DNA of 64,000 nt, taken from positions 682,001 through 746,000 of the forward strand of contig JASXTE010000018.1 of the NCBI GenBank assembly GCA_030280995.1. The letters are read 5' to 3'. The DNA is from Hemileia vastatrix. Lineage: Eukaryota > Basidiomycota > Pucciniomycetes > Pucciniales > Zaghouaniaceae. The notes below the pieces were generated by a model. The model worked only from the letters and a program-made list of their open reading frames with translations, searched no databases and was not told the DNA's origin. Both the position numbers and the translations under genes were made by a program. Shown one piece after another: positions 23,069 through 34,818 of the stretch (position 1 is the first letter of the stretch; each line of letters begins with the position of its first letter).

Positions 23069-26000
23069 CTACAAATTTCCCCGATCCCAAATTAACACAA
23101 AGATGTTAGTCAACAGAAAATAAATTTGATTAATTTTTTCACTCACTACTGTCTGCAGTCCAATGGCAATGACAACCTCGTCTTTGATTCCAAACATTCC
23201 TTTTTTGTGCTCAACAGTAGCTGCATGTCCAATTATTGCATCTTTCTTAATCACAATTTGAGTTGCTTTGGCTACTCTTACTAACCGACAATGCACTTGT
23301 GGGAAAAGCTCATAGGGATCCTTTGATGTTTCTTCTGGACGGAGCTCTTTGAAAGGACTTACTATTAAATATATTTGATCAATCTCTTTCTTTGATCTGA
23401 AAAGATCATCAATTTGCCCAAACTGGCTATCTTTTCCATAGTAGAATTCAATTGTTGAATTAGCAATGTGTCGATGGTAACTAGTAAACCTCTTTCCATG
23501 TATCAATATGCTTGCTACATTTTCAACTACCCAATCCCCACTTTTCTCCAATGGTGTCAAAGCCCGTCTTGAAGTTTCTTTTCCCATTCGTGCCCTTACC
23601 CATTTAGTAAATAATGCCATACTTAGATGGGTCCATTTGTTTTGTTTATCGAGATCAATATGGATTTTTTTAGTCTCACATTGATCATTATCTTCAGCTT
23701 CACCAAGATCTAATACCCTAGACTTCTGATACCAATGTTTGAGCATTGTTAGCGGTATCTCTCCTGTGGTAAATATTAATAAATTAGCACAGCTGAGTTT
23801 TTAAATCATTGCTTACAAACATTACATACGTGGATGGTGATTGTTTGGAATTTCAGATAATATATGATTCACCCGCTCTCCAGACCAAGTAGCTGTACCT
23901 GATGGTGGACCAAGACGCTTTATCATTTCAGGATAAAGTTGAGTGATATGCAGATTTTGCTTTGCATTAATATTCTTGCAACCCTCTTCAAGGCACTCAC
24001 GATACTCTAACAGAAATTGATCTAGATCTTTAAGCTCATTAGTCTGTATATTTTTTAATGTCAAAAAATTGGTGATCGGGCATAATGTTACAAGTGACTT
24101 GAGAAGATAATATTCTCTTGGTTTATCAGCTGAGGAAGCTGAAGATTCAGATTCTTTAAATTTTTCAAACCAAAGGGGTATAAGTGACAAAGAGAAGTAG
24201 AGAGTATACAGCATGTGCCATTCTGCTGCCTTGAGGGATCCTGCCTTTTTAGATCCTACTGATTTTGGAACTCGTGTTAGCCAGGAAGGTCTTCTTACTT
24301 GATCAATCATCTTCCATAGAACCTGTAGCTCTGCTGCTGTGATTCGTGGATTACTACTACCTTCATTTTCTTTCTCCTTACCTTTCCTTTTATTTTCTTC
24401 ATCTCTAGCTGTCTCATTTGATGAGTGAGATCCTTCACTCTGTGATATGCTAATGCTTCTTTTCCTTAAGTTATACAATGAATTCCTACTGTCACTGCTG
24501 TGAGACTGTATTGAGGCCACATCGCTATATGGAGGAATAAATTTGGAGCTGGATGACCTACTCTGGCTTCTTGATCGATTTGTTCCCAATCCTTCATTAT
24601 CTAGTCCATGATGACTTGATGACTGTCTTGAACTCGTACGTCTTTGCAGCTTGTGCTGTCTCGTGTGTCCTGTATCATCATCATCATTATTCGTGGTGCT
24701 TAAGCTACTTCTACGTTTTTTCGAATGTTTGTGCAGTGAAGTATCAGAAAAGAAATCATCATCTTCTTCTCTTACATGCCAATTTTTATCCTTTTCCAGC
24801 TTTCTTTCTAGATCTTTTGCTGCATTTTGGATTTGAAAATAGCTTAGACTGTGATCTTTTAGGTTGCCAAGCATATGTGAATGCATAACATCAATTGAGC
24901 AATATTCAGTTGGACGCCAATATTCAAGGTTATTCAGCTCACTCCATCGTACCCCATGATTTTGAACAATTGATACACGCTCCCAATGTGACTTAGAATT
25001 TTTCCACTTTGTTGCCCAGCACATATGATCCTCATGATTCCGTAATGAAAAATTTCCCACATTCTTTTCACTAATTTCATCTTTAGAGATATTACAGAAA
25101 GAGCAGAACATTTTTGCAGAGTGACTCGAAAAGCCAGCCAATTTTCGTATTGCAGGAATGTCACCTATCAAAGAGAACAATGCAACTCTTAATTTCCGGC
25201 CTCGTGGATAAAGATGTGTCTTTTCAATCAATATACCATCCCATAGAGTTTGTAGATCATTAACCAGTGGTTTTAGAAGGTGATTAAGCTGTTCACTTGT
25301 GGGTTCTGTTGGTCCGGGTATAATAGAATACAAAAAAAGATTTTCCATTTTGTATCTATCTTCTTGAGGTAGGTTCATACACACCATCATAATATTGCCT
25401 ACAGACTTCTGATGACCTCCAATCCTATTGCCACCAGGCCTAAACCAGTAGACATATAAAGTAAACATTAAGTTGCCTGAAGTTATTGTATATTCATCAT
25501 CATTGCTATCCAGAGCTGGAGTGGTTATGGGAAAGTTTTTCCAAATTGAACCATCACAAACATCCTTCATCAAATCACACTCTACACGTTCTGCCACAGG
25601 GATTTTCTTCTCAATCAGAAGCTCAAATTTGAACAGTTTAATCTTTTCCTTAAGCCAGTCGATAAAAGAATTGTGATGAAATGTTTTAAGAGATAAGTAA
25701 TTTACATGTTCTTGATGTTCCTCCATCAAATACAGCCTTTCATCACATTTAACTGCAATTTGTCCTGCTCCAAACATTTTTAAATAGCGCTTTGATGATG
25801 AAAGAAACGGTTGATTGAAACATAGTATAGATGGTTGAGATTCAGAGTTATACTCATAAAGAGCAAAGCATTTAGGACAGCATGTTTTAGTGAAAAATGA
25901 TTGATTGAGCTTTAATCGACTAAAAACTGTATCTATCGAGCGTGGGACCAGGCGGACAATGCTATCAGAATCCAGTATTCCACTATCACCTAGAAGTTTG

Positions 26001-26447
26001 AGCTTCTTAATTTCTTCATCCAAAAATTGAGTACAACCTTCTTTGCTCAAATGATGAATCAGAGAAAGCTTTGCTGCCTGCCACATAATTATTTGGCTAT
26101 ACCGTTCCCCAAGATTTGAGTTTCTAGAGACTGTTGAAGATACTTCTGCCCCCAATAGCAACTGCCCCTATGTAATAAATCATTGAAACATCATAAAGAC
26201 TTTAATTCTCACATTGAACTATAGATATACAGCTTACTGTTTCTGTGGAGCGGGAACTTCCAATGTTAAGTGGATTGTTGGAAGAAATAACCATCTGGGC
26301 CTTCCTATTTCTTTCCTCTTGATGTTTTGCATAAGAATTAGAGCTTTTGAAAGCCATACCAACTTCAAAGGACCCAGAAGAAGTTTGATACTTTCTATTG
26401 ACACATCCAGGATCTTGACATTGACATACATGAAAAAATGGAGGCAT
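23069..26447 (-). CDS. Plavaka/CACTA-like transposase of P1
   Basis: Likely mobilises P1 by cut and paste. Exons: 26447-26238 (MPPFFHVCQCQDPGCVNRKY, a Cys-rich N-terminus), 26167-23830 and 23763-23147, with a 3' end uncertain between 23061 and 23069. In the long exon, CCPKC lies at residues 94-98. The conserved core runs about 228-430: YWFRPGGNRIGGHQKS, NLPQEDRYK, IIPGPTEPTSEQLNHLL, GDIPAIRKLAGF, CSFC and SIDVMHSHMLGNL. A 180-residue Ser/Arg-rich insert (about 450-620) precedes the C-terminal part, which has WSGERVNHILSEIPNN running across the splice to MLKHWYQ. In relatives as I recall them, Y238 is usually aspartate, so the enzyme may be catalytically damaged. No stop or frameshift is seen in the exons. 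CACTA-type element ends and the 3-bp duplication agree with this family. Confidence 0.88.
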
Positions 26448-27522
26448 TGTAATTGTGATAATTGTAGGAATAAGTTAGCTATTTGAAGTTACCGATTGAA
26501 GGTATTCCTTTTTTTGAAAGGCACTAGCTAATATAAGCTACATTTTTTTATCAAAAGAATATGATGGAATATGTGTTGAAATTATTTAAGTTTAAATGTT
26601 TAATTTTTAATCGGATAAATTATATATTAATTTAAAGTTATGCAGTCTACTTTATTTGTATTCTGTATACTCTCTGCATTTGTACAACAATGCATGCATG
26701 TTTATCAGAATATTTTCTATCATAGAAAAAATTCTGTTGTACGCACAAGCATCTTAATTATTTTTCTATCAAATGCCTTCTGAGTTATATCTAACTACCC
26801 TATAATTATTTGATTTTGATAAAAATTCTTAGTTATGGACTATAAGAAAAGTAATCCATATTTTTAACATAATTATTTAAAAAATTACCCCAAAAATCAA
26901 AGTTAAACCCAAAAATAAGTTTAATATTTTGTAAAAAACAATCACAAACATATTTCTTTCAATTTGAAAATTGGTCTGTACTAGGTAGAATTTTCTATAA
27001 AGAAAAAATCAAAAATACTCAAATAATAGATGCTACAAAAGTGTAAACCTTAAAGAATTACATAAAAGCTGAAACCTTGTATAACTTTTCATACATAAAT
27101 GTGATGAAGTGACACTCTAGTCTATTTATTCAGGTTGAAAAAAATTACTCAAAAGAATATGTATTACTATCATATTGGACCAAAAATAATTTTTTGGTAA
27201 TCAAAAAATGAACATAGCCTCACATTTAACAAATTATTTTTGTGGAAGAATTTTTTGAAAAGAAAAAAAAATCCGTTTCTTATAAGAGTCTGCTTTTATC
27301 ACATAATCATTCTCTTTATTTTATACCATTCCTTTTGAGTTCAAGTTGCATATAAAAATATAATTTATGCATATTATAATTCCATAAAGTCCAAATATTT
27401 CTTATTCTTAATTTTTGTGATATTTCTCCTTAAATCAACTTTGATCATAAAGTTTTGGAGCTCAACAATTTATCCTTCATCTTTGTTTAATTTAATTGAA
27501 CACTTTCTTAATCTAATTATTT
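26448..27522. promoter_or_regulatory. shared divergent promoter region, transposase and cargo gene 2b
   Basis: 1,075 bp between two genes transcribed away from each other. AT-rich; no repeat or coding frame. It presumably contains both promoters. Confidence 0.55.
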
Positions 27523-28643
27523 ATGAACCCTAGTAGCTCTTACTTTCCTCATGGAAACCTTCCCACAAACACAAGAACACTTAATAGAATTTTTAATGAG
27601 ACTTTGCCTCCATTCAATTCTCAATTTTGTAGATCTATACACAATTTTTGTCGTTCACTTTTGGATATGTCACCAGAATCAAATGGATGGAAACAAAACC
27701 CTACTGAAGAGCAATTAGACAGATTTTCATCATTCGACATGAATTCTTGCAACATTGCCTTTGAACTACCTCATCCAGAATCAAATTCAGCAGTTTCAGA
27801 AAAGTTTCCACCAATTTTCCGTGAATCTTTTATTGAGCACCTTCGCATGTGTGGTTTCCCAGGATCAACTTTCGCTTGGAACCTAGATTGGTTTGACAAA
27901 TGGAACCAGGTCTTGGCAAATATTCTCATTAAACACTGGGACAATGCCTTAAAAACCAATAATTTGATTGCATATCCAATTGACTCAACTCAAATTAGCT
28001 TCTCAAATCAAATAGGAGTTCTTCACCGTTGGTTTTTAGGTCATGCTGATAGATTAAGACTTGGGAAGGATTCTCATAGCTCTCAAGAAATAATCAAAGT
28101 GAGAAAGCATAAATATAGAATAAAAAAAAAGTATGAAAATCCCTTTTTTTTCAACCGTTTTTATTTATGACCTTTATTTCAAATAACAAAGATTCTTAGA
28201 ATTCAGTTAACCGAACTAAACTTCTTAAACAACTTCCACATTGTGAAACGTATCACAACCTTTTCACAAACATCAAATGTTGTTCAGACACCGAAATTGA
28301 TAATGATGGATTGTTAAGACGTATCTTAATGCAATGGAGGTCTGAAGATTTTTCTAAAGTTGCACAATATCTTGACCAACAACACTTTGATATTCGAGAT
28401 AATTCAACCTACTCTGGCAGTGTGCTAAAGGGCTTGGCCTTGTACAAAAGAATCAGTTTGGTTTCAACATTATCCCCTAACCTTAATCCTTCTCATGTCC
28501 CCCGGGGTTTGCCGAATGACTGTTATTCTCCCTTATATCTTGCATCTCTAAATCCTCAACAACTCAGACTTTTAAATCCTCAAAATCCCATAAATTTACC
28601 TGCTCTCCTTGAAATTCTTTCTTCCTCTAATGTGAGTGATTGA
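27523..28643 (+). CDS. unknown P1 cargo protein 2b, paralogue of 20976-22641
   Basis: No known family recognised. Exons: 27523-28130 (MNPSSSYFPHGNLP...) and 28200-28643, joined over an intron GTATGA...TTCTTAG. The first exon ends in a run of nine A and the phase is off by one; ten A would restore it, so there is either an indel or a read error. Similarity to cargo protein 2a is clear in two blocks. FAWNLDWFDKWNQVLAN / KHWDNALK / YPIDSTQ corresponds to FAFDWTCRDFSESTWNQVMG / TRWLTTLN / PIDQSK. VPRGLPNDCYSPLYLASLNP corresponds to VPKYLPKNCYSATFLQGLSV. It ends convergently with the SNF2 gene, the two coding ends overlapping by about 17 bp. The function is unknown, but retention of two copies suggests a role in the element. 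Confidence 0.75.
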
Positions 28644-31055
28644 AAAACTCCCTTAATAATAGGTTTGCACACTCATACTCCTCATTTCCACTGTTTGGGA
28701 CACTTAGCCTTGAAAACAAAAACATAATTTTAATGATTACTATTATCATTAAAATTTATAGAAATGAAATTTGGCTTACATTGTTAGCTCCATTTTTTTC
28801 CTTTGAATCTTATACATGCTGAATTCTATACTTCCTTGTACAAAATAATTCAAAACATTTACTTCATTTTGCTGCCCCATTCTATACAGCCAATCAACAG
28901 CCTGTTGCTCAACTGCTGGATTCCAATTTGGCTCCTATTTCAACATTGAACATATAAAAAATTTAATATTTTTGTTCTTAATATGAAATAAAAGACATTG
29001 AGCTCACCATTATATATACATTTTGAGCACACCTGAGATCTATACCCACTCCTGCAGCCTGAATCGTTCCAACCAAAACTTGGCAATTTTTATTAAAATG
29101 GAATTCATGCATATTTTTGTCTCGCTTTGTCCGGCTGAGTTCACCCGTAAGCTGGGTATACCTAATATTGTGGTCATCTAAAGCCATTTTTATTCTATTT
29201 TGAAATATTAGAAAATTGTTTTTAATAAGCCAACACAATTTTGTAAAACAATTCATTATAGAATCACTTACATCTGCAAAAAGTCTGCAAAGTTGGAGAA
29301 TATAACAGCTTTTGGAAAATTTATATCTCTTTCACCAGACAAAAAGTTTTTTAAGTGGCCTATAAGATGATAAATCTTTGCGGAATGCTGCCAGGTGAAA
29401 TCAAAAGTTGGAGTTTCATCCAGATTTTTGTAGATTGGATGGTTGCAGAATTTTCTTAAAATCATCAGCTCTCTTAGAAACTCAGATGATTCCCAAGGGA
29501 AGTCAGTGCTTCTGGAGGGCCCATATCGCTCAGTGAATCCTTCTTGAAGCACATCAAGTTTAGACCTCCATGGATCTGCTAATTGAACCGATATCCCCCT
29601 TTGAATCTTTTTTGGAAGAGACAAAATTGCATCCTTTGTTCTACATAGGCTTATGACTTTCATTAAGTGATTGATTGATTTAATAGAATTAGCCTTTCCT
29701 TTTTGCAAACCTGGAAAAAGGAAATTCTTCCATAACCAGTCTTCTTGCCACTTTTCGATTCTAAGAAAAAAAATGAGACTTTGAAGGTCAGTGGGCCTGT
29801 TCTGAAGTGGAGTTCCAGTCAAGCATAGTCGGTGTTGGGATTCCAAGTCAAATATTGTTTGAGCCCTCTGCGAGTAAGGATTTTTAATGTAACTAAAAGA
29901 ATATTTATAAAAATTGATTATAAAAATTAAGTTTTAAGTTTTAGATATAGAAATGGGCACTAACTGAGCTTCATCTAAAACAACTCTATACCAAAAGAGC
30001 TTTTGAGTCACCCGTATCTTTTTTTGGCTTTGATTTTTTGACATCGTTGGGCTAGCTATTTCATAGGTCGTTAAAACAATAGCAGTGTCCTGTAGCTCAT
30101 TGACATTAGTATTTTGACAATCCTTCCCATAAAGAACCTTGAAAGGAAGTGCATTATCTTCAAAGTGCACACTTATTTCATTGATCCAATTTGATAGTGT
30201 TGCCAGGGGGCATATAATCAGTGTGGCTGAACTCCGATTAATACCTTCTTGATTTTCTGATACCTGGAATTGTCTTGCTTCACCTTGAGTTGCACTTATA
30301 AGAGAAAGAGTTGAAAGTGTCTTTCCCAAACCCATATCATCAGCAAGTATTGACCCGTTTCCTTCAGGGGGCAATTGATTGTTAGGAAACTGATCTTTAT
30401 AGTCATCGAATCCAGTTCTAAGCCAATGGTTGTCCTGGTGCCTCCACATGATATCCAACTTTTCCTTTAACATTCGTTCATTGTCAATCATAAAATTTAT
30501 TGCTTGAAGTTGATGTGTTTTGAGAACTGTTTTGATTCCTCGGATAAGTTGATCAGCTTTCCAATCTTGAGTACTCTGAGATATTTGGAAAGAGCCTTCA
30601 AAAATTACATGCGGGATATTAAAAAAGATAGTGGAGTCGTAGTTCAGGATTGGACATAAATCGATTTGTGCAGAAGAAAATGCTTCTTTAGCAAGACTGA
30701 TTAGTGTACTTGAAGAAAAGAGGCATCCCCAAAGTTGATACTGATTACCAAAAACTGGAACCAAGTAAGCATGAAAATAGAAAGGCTTCATAGGATTCAA
30801 GGCACTTCTTTGGTTTAAATGGTGAGATCCAGAGCCAATGTCACCCAATAGTGGTCCAATGTGCTGACTCTGCACTTGAGAAAGATTACCAACAAGGGTT
30901 GGTTTTCTTTCTTCAAATAGTCCAAAAATATGAACATTTGAATGGCCTCGCTGTAAAATTGTGGGGGTCGGTGAGTTTTGAAATCTTGAAATTACATTCA
31001 TATAAATTTGATCGATTGTTATTGAGAACTGTCCAACACATCTGAGACTTGACAT
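28627..31055 (-). CDS. SNF2-family helicase/ATPase, P1 cargo
   Basis: DNA-dependent ATPase of the SNF2 superfamily, closest in layout to the Rad5/Rad16/HLTF branch. Such proteins move along DNA or remodel nucleosomes. Exons: 31055-29965, 29892-29272, 29194-29008, 28934-28780 and a tentative 28708-28627. Splicing the first intron (GTTAGT...TTTTAG) yields an intact DEAH box followed by YIKNPYSQRAQTIFDL, which confirms the model. Motifs in order: ILADDMGLGKT (Walker A), TLIICPLATLSNW, DEAH, LCLTGTPLQNRPTDL, KAVIFSNF, YTQLTGELSRTKRD, VLVGTIQAAGVGIDL, and EPNWNPAVEQQAVDWLYRMGQ. The last has W where R is usual in DRxxRxGQ. No RING or bromodomain seen. No stop or frameshift in the core, so it looks functional. 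As transposon cargo it could open chromatin or aid repair; that is inference. Confidence 0.9.
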
Positions 31056-31910
31056 ATTAAGTAAGAATAGTATCTGAAGATAGTGGTTGTTAAAAGATGA
31101 ATTGAAGCAAAAAATGAAGAATCAGTTTTGAATAAAACGAAAAAATAACTTTTTAGCATATGCTATGCTAAGCTCATAATTCTTTCACATTTATTATTAT
31201 TATCTTTTTAATAAATATTGGAAGTAAATCAATGATAACTGGAATGAATAATATGTCTTAAAAATAAATCTTGAGCCTATAGAGTAAATTTTGGTTTGTG
31301 GAGGAAGAAAAATTTTCTCAATAAAAATGTGCATTATTGTTACATTATAATCACAAAATAGAATAATTTCACTCTTATTACACTTATTTATGTTTCTGTC
31401 TAATAGTAAAATGCTTTAGATGTCAGTTCAAAATCCAAATTGAAACTACTACCTAGAACGATATCTTGATACTAACATACTTTTTGTAAGTCTTTGGAAA
31501 GACACTTATGGTGATCTCAATAATATTAAAATTGATTTGAATTGTATGTTTTATCAAATATCTATGTAGTCTAGTGTAATAATTGAGATACTACAGTTTA
31601 ACCTTCTGTTACCAACTTGGCAAGAAAATATATGTAGATATTCTTAGAACGAATATCAAATTTTGCTTTCCACAAGATGGGAAAGTGAATATTATGATAT
31701 GTTAAGTGATATGTTCAAGCTTTGCTCAATCTGTGCTCAGCTCAAAATCAAAGTAATCACCAAGCTCCAAGAAACCTGTGATTGAGTTTGGTTGAACCTA
31801 GGTCTAACTGATTACCAAATCTTTGTCCAATTAATTTAAATCTGGTTTCACAATGAACTCCCAACAGCCTTCCAACAGCTTTCCAACCACTTCCCAACAT
31901 TTTTAAATGA
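31056..31910. other. right subterminal arm of P1
   Basis: Gene-free. It starts with the promoter region of the SNF2 gene. The last 60 bp before the inverted repeat carry short repeats of TTCCAACAG/TTCCCAACA (about 31857-31900). P2 has a similar group (TTTCCCAACAGTTTCC, about 61280-61300) just inside its right end. Confidence 0.6.
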
Positions 31911-31950
31911 GGGGTATTGCTAGCAATACCCCCCCAAATTTTCTGTCGTG
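31911..31950 (-). repeat. right terminal inverted repeat of P1
   Basis: Reverse complement begins CACGACAGAAAA, then TTT, seven G and TATTGCTAGCAATACCCC. It pairs with 4341-4380 and is followed by target duplication ATT (31951-31953). Confidence 0.95.
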
Positions 31951-31953
31951 ATT

Positions 31954-34818
31954 GACCCTACGACCATCAATTAGAGTTAATAGGTCCAGTACCTCCGGAA
32001 GGTCCTGTCTATTCTTTTTTGAAGGACAAATCTCAAGTTCTTCAAGACTTCATTGCAGAGAATGTAGCCAAAGGTTTCATCAGAGCCAGTAAATCTCCAA
32101 CCAGCTCCCCTTTTCTTTTTGTAAAGAAAAAAGAGGGTAGTCTTAGGTTGTGTGTTGACTATAGAAAGCTTAACACAGTTACAAAGAAGAAGGCATATCC
32201 CGTTCCTCCTATATCATTGCTTCTTACCCTTTTTAATGGTGCTAATTTCTTTTCTAAAATTGATCTTAGAGGCGCTTATAATCTTATTTGTATTGCGGAA
32301 GATCATGAACCACTGACTGCAATGCGCACTAGATTTGGTAGTTTTGAATATTTAGTAATGCCTTTTGGATTATATAAGGCACCATCTACTTTTCAAACTT
32401 TTTTTAATTAACTCTTTAAAGATGTTGTTGTACAATTTGATGTCGTCTACTTAGACGATAATTTAATTTTCTCAAAGACACTAGATGAACATATTCATCA
32501 TGTTTGACAGGTTCTAAATAGCCTTTGAGATCACGGTCTCTACGCCAAGCATAATAAATGAGAATTCCATCTTAAATCTATTGATTTTTTGGGGTTTACT
32601 TTTTCCACTGATGGTTTAGTCATGGACGACAAAAAGGTCCAAAAAATCCTGGAATGGCCTGAGCTCAAAACGGTTAAATCCCTCCAAGGAGTTTTGGGTT
32701 TTGCCAATTTATATAGAAGATTTATCAAAGACTACTCTAAAACTATTTCCAATCATACTTCTCTTCTTAGAAAAGATATTCCTTTTGTCTTTAACTCTAA
32801 AGCACAAAAGGAATTCGAAGCATTGAAGACTGCATTTACCACAGCTCCAATTCTTCGTCACTTTGATCCTTCTGCTTTGACAAGAGTCGAGACAGAGGCT
32901 AGCAATTATGCTATTGCAGGGGTCATTTCTCAATTCAATTCTGAAGCAAAATTTTTTCATCCTGTTGCTTTTTGAGTCAGGCAAACTCATTGTGGCAGAA
33001 TTAAATTTTGAAATTCATGACAAAGACCTTTTAGCTATTACTCATTGTCTTAAAAAATGGTGCTCTTTTCTTCTCAGCCTAGATAGTCCTCTTCAAACCC
33101 TGACTGACCATAATACTTTGAAATAATTTATGTCTTCAAAAGTTTTAGCCAGGCGTCAAGCCAGGTGGGCTGAATTTCTGTCTGAATTTCCTTTTTCTAT
33201 TTCCTATCGCCCAGGTAAGAACTGCATTGTCCCAGATATCCTGTCATGTCAGGAAGACTTTTACCCACAGTGGGGGGACGCATTTGCTAACAAGAACCCA
33301 GCAAATGTGAAATCAATTTTCATTGAATCAATGTTAACGATTCATCAACTTAATTCAATGACAATTTAATCTTTCCAAAATCCACTATCCAACATCCTTG
33401 AACCTCAGTCGAAGGACAATTATTGTTTAGTGATAAAAGACAAAATACTCTCAAACCAAGGGGCCAAAAGATTTAGAATTGAATCAAGTCTATTAGTTTT
33501 CAAAGGTAGAGTAGTCATACCAGACAAAAATGAAATAAAATTATGGATTTTCAATAGTCAACATGATTCTCCATTAGCTTGTCATTTTGGGGTTGACAAA
33601 ACCTACCAGTTAATAGCGAGGGATTTCTTCTGGCCAGGAATGACCAGAGAAATCAAGGCCTGTATAAGATCTTGTTACGAATGTAATAGGAATAAGACTC
33701 CCCATCACCAGAAGCATGGGTTGCTTCAACCACTTTCTATTCCCTCTAAACCTTGGGAATCTTTATCAATGGATTTTATTTCTCAACTTCCTCTTTCTAA
33801 TAGTTTTGATGCTATATTAGTAATAGTAGATAGATTTTCAAAAATTTCTATTTTTATTAAAACCACTACTACTGCTACAGCAGAAGATTTTTCAAAATTG
33901 TTTCTAGAATATGTATTTTTTAAAAATGGCTTACCTAATGATATTATTTCAGATAGAGGCTCATTGTTTGTATCCACCTTCTGGACTCGATTGTGTCGAC
34001 AACTCAATATCACGAGGAATCTCTCCATGTCCTATCATCCTGAAACTGATGGGAAAATGGAAAGGGTCAACCAAATCCTCAAACCATACCTTTGAATGTA
34101 TGTCAGTTACCAACAAGACGATTGGACCACATCGTTACCATTGGCCAAATTCGCTTATAATAGCTAGACTCATTCTTCAACACGACAATCTCCTTTTGAA
34201 ACTGTTTATGGAAGACATCCTCAATTCAACTTAATCCATGTAGGAACTAGTCATCCTATGGAACATTATCTTCAAACCATATCACAACTCCAAGAAGAAC
34301 TTAAATCAAACTTGGAATTAGCAATTATAATGTAAAAGGAACAGGCCAACAAAGACTGAAAATCTGCTCCTTCCTTTAAACCAGGAGACAAAGTGTGGCT
34401 CGACGCACAAAACATTCGAACAACTCAACCATTAAAGAAACTGGCCGAAAAATGCTTGGGACCATTAGAAATCGACTCCAAAGTCTCTAAAGCTGCATTT
34501 TGACTCAAGCTACCTCCTAAATGACAGGCTATTCACCCTGTGATTCATGTATCTCTCCTAGAACTGGCTTGAGAAACTTACCCGGGTAGGAACCAACCTC
34601 CTCTGGAACCGTTTGAAGTAGAAGACTATCTAGAGTGGGAAGTAAGTCAGATCCTTGATTCAAGAATGTGCAAGGGGAAACTTCTATACCTCGTGGAATG
34701 GGAAAGCTTCCTCAATGACTCAGACAAAACATCCTGGGAACCAGCCATCAATGTTTCTAACGCCCCTGAACTCCTAAAATCTTTTCATCTTAAATATCCT
34801 TTAAAACCAAAACTTTAG
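31954..34818 (+). pseudogene. A1 pol: reverse transcriptase, RNase H, integrase, chromodomain (broken)
   Basis: Continuation of A1 after P1. Reverse transcriptase (31990-32560): LRLCVDYRKLN, SKIDLRGAYN and the catalytic VVYLDDNLIF near 32445-32472, preceded by a TAA at 32409-32411. RNase H (32860-33270): VETEASNYAIAG, where A2 has ETDASDYAIAG, so the first catalytic Asp is lost. It also shows IHDKDLLAI and the ISYRPGKNCIVPDILS end. Integrase (33430-34330): HFGVDKTYQLIARDFFWPGM with CYECNRNK as the zinc site, then SMDFISQLP, SDRGSLF and KMERVNQ for the DDE residues. The C-terminus (about 34570-34817) has WEVSQILDSRMCKGKLLYLVEWESFLNDSDKTSWEP, a chromodomain. At least eight stops. The chromodomain type is typical of fungal elements that target heterochromatin. 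Confidence 0.92.

Larger units (their letters stand above)
4341..31950. mobile_element. P1: 27.6-kb cargo-carrying Plavaka/CACTA-like DNA transposon
   Basis: Complete DNA transposon. The ends are CACCACAG... on the left and, in reverse complement, CACGACAG... on the right. The terminal inverted repeats are 40 bp with 37 matches. The target duplication is ATT on both sides (4338-4340 and 31951-31953). Removing it restores the A1 retrotransposon as in copy A2, so the boundaries are firm. Genes: TET/JBP-like dioxygenase (+), unknown protein (-), unknown protein (-), transposase (-), paralogue of the previous unknown (+) and SNF2 helicase (-). About 8 kb on the left and 0.9 kb on the right are gene-free. 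Two palindrome blocks lie inside. The CAC-type ends, 3-bp duplication and transposase type fit the CACTA/Plavaka group. Size and cargo are far beyond a minimal element. Confidence 0.95.

Noticed and set aside
24553..24888. Plus-strand frames opposite the transposase
   Set aside because: Antisense shadows of the Ser/Arg-rich insert.
4341..31950. P1 as an integrated virus or a bacterial gene island
   Set aside because: No capsid, polymerase or packaging gene is visible; exact inverted repeats, a 3-bp duplication, a transposase and GT-AG introns indicate a eukaryotic DNA transposon.
4341..31950. Firm assignment of P1 to KDZ rather than Plavaka
   Set aside because: The transposase motifs and CAC-type ends point to the CACTA/Plavaka side, but I cannot run a profile search, so I keep 'Plavaka/CACTA-like'.
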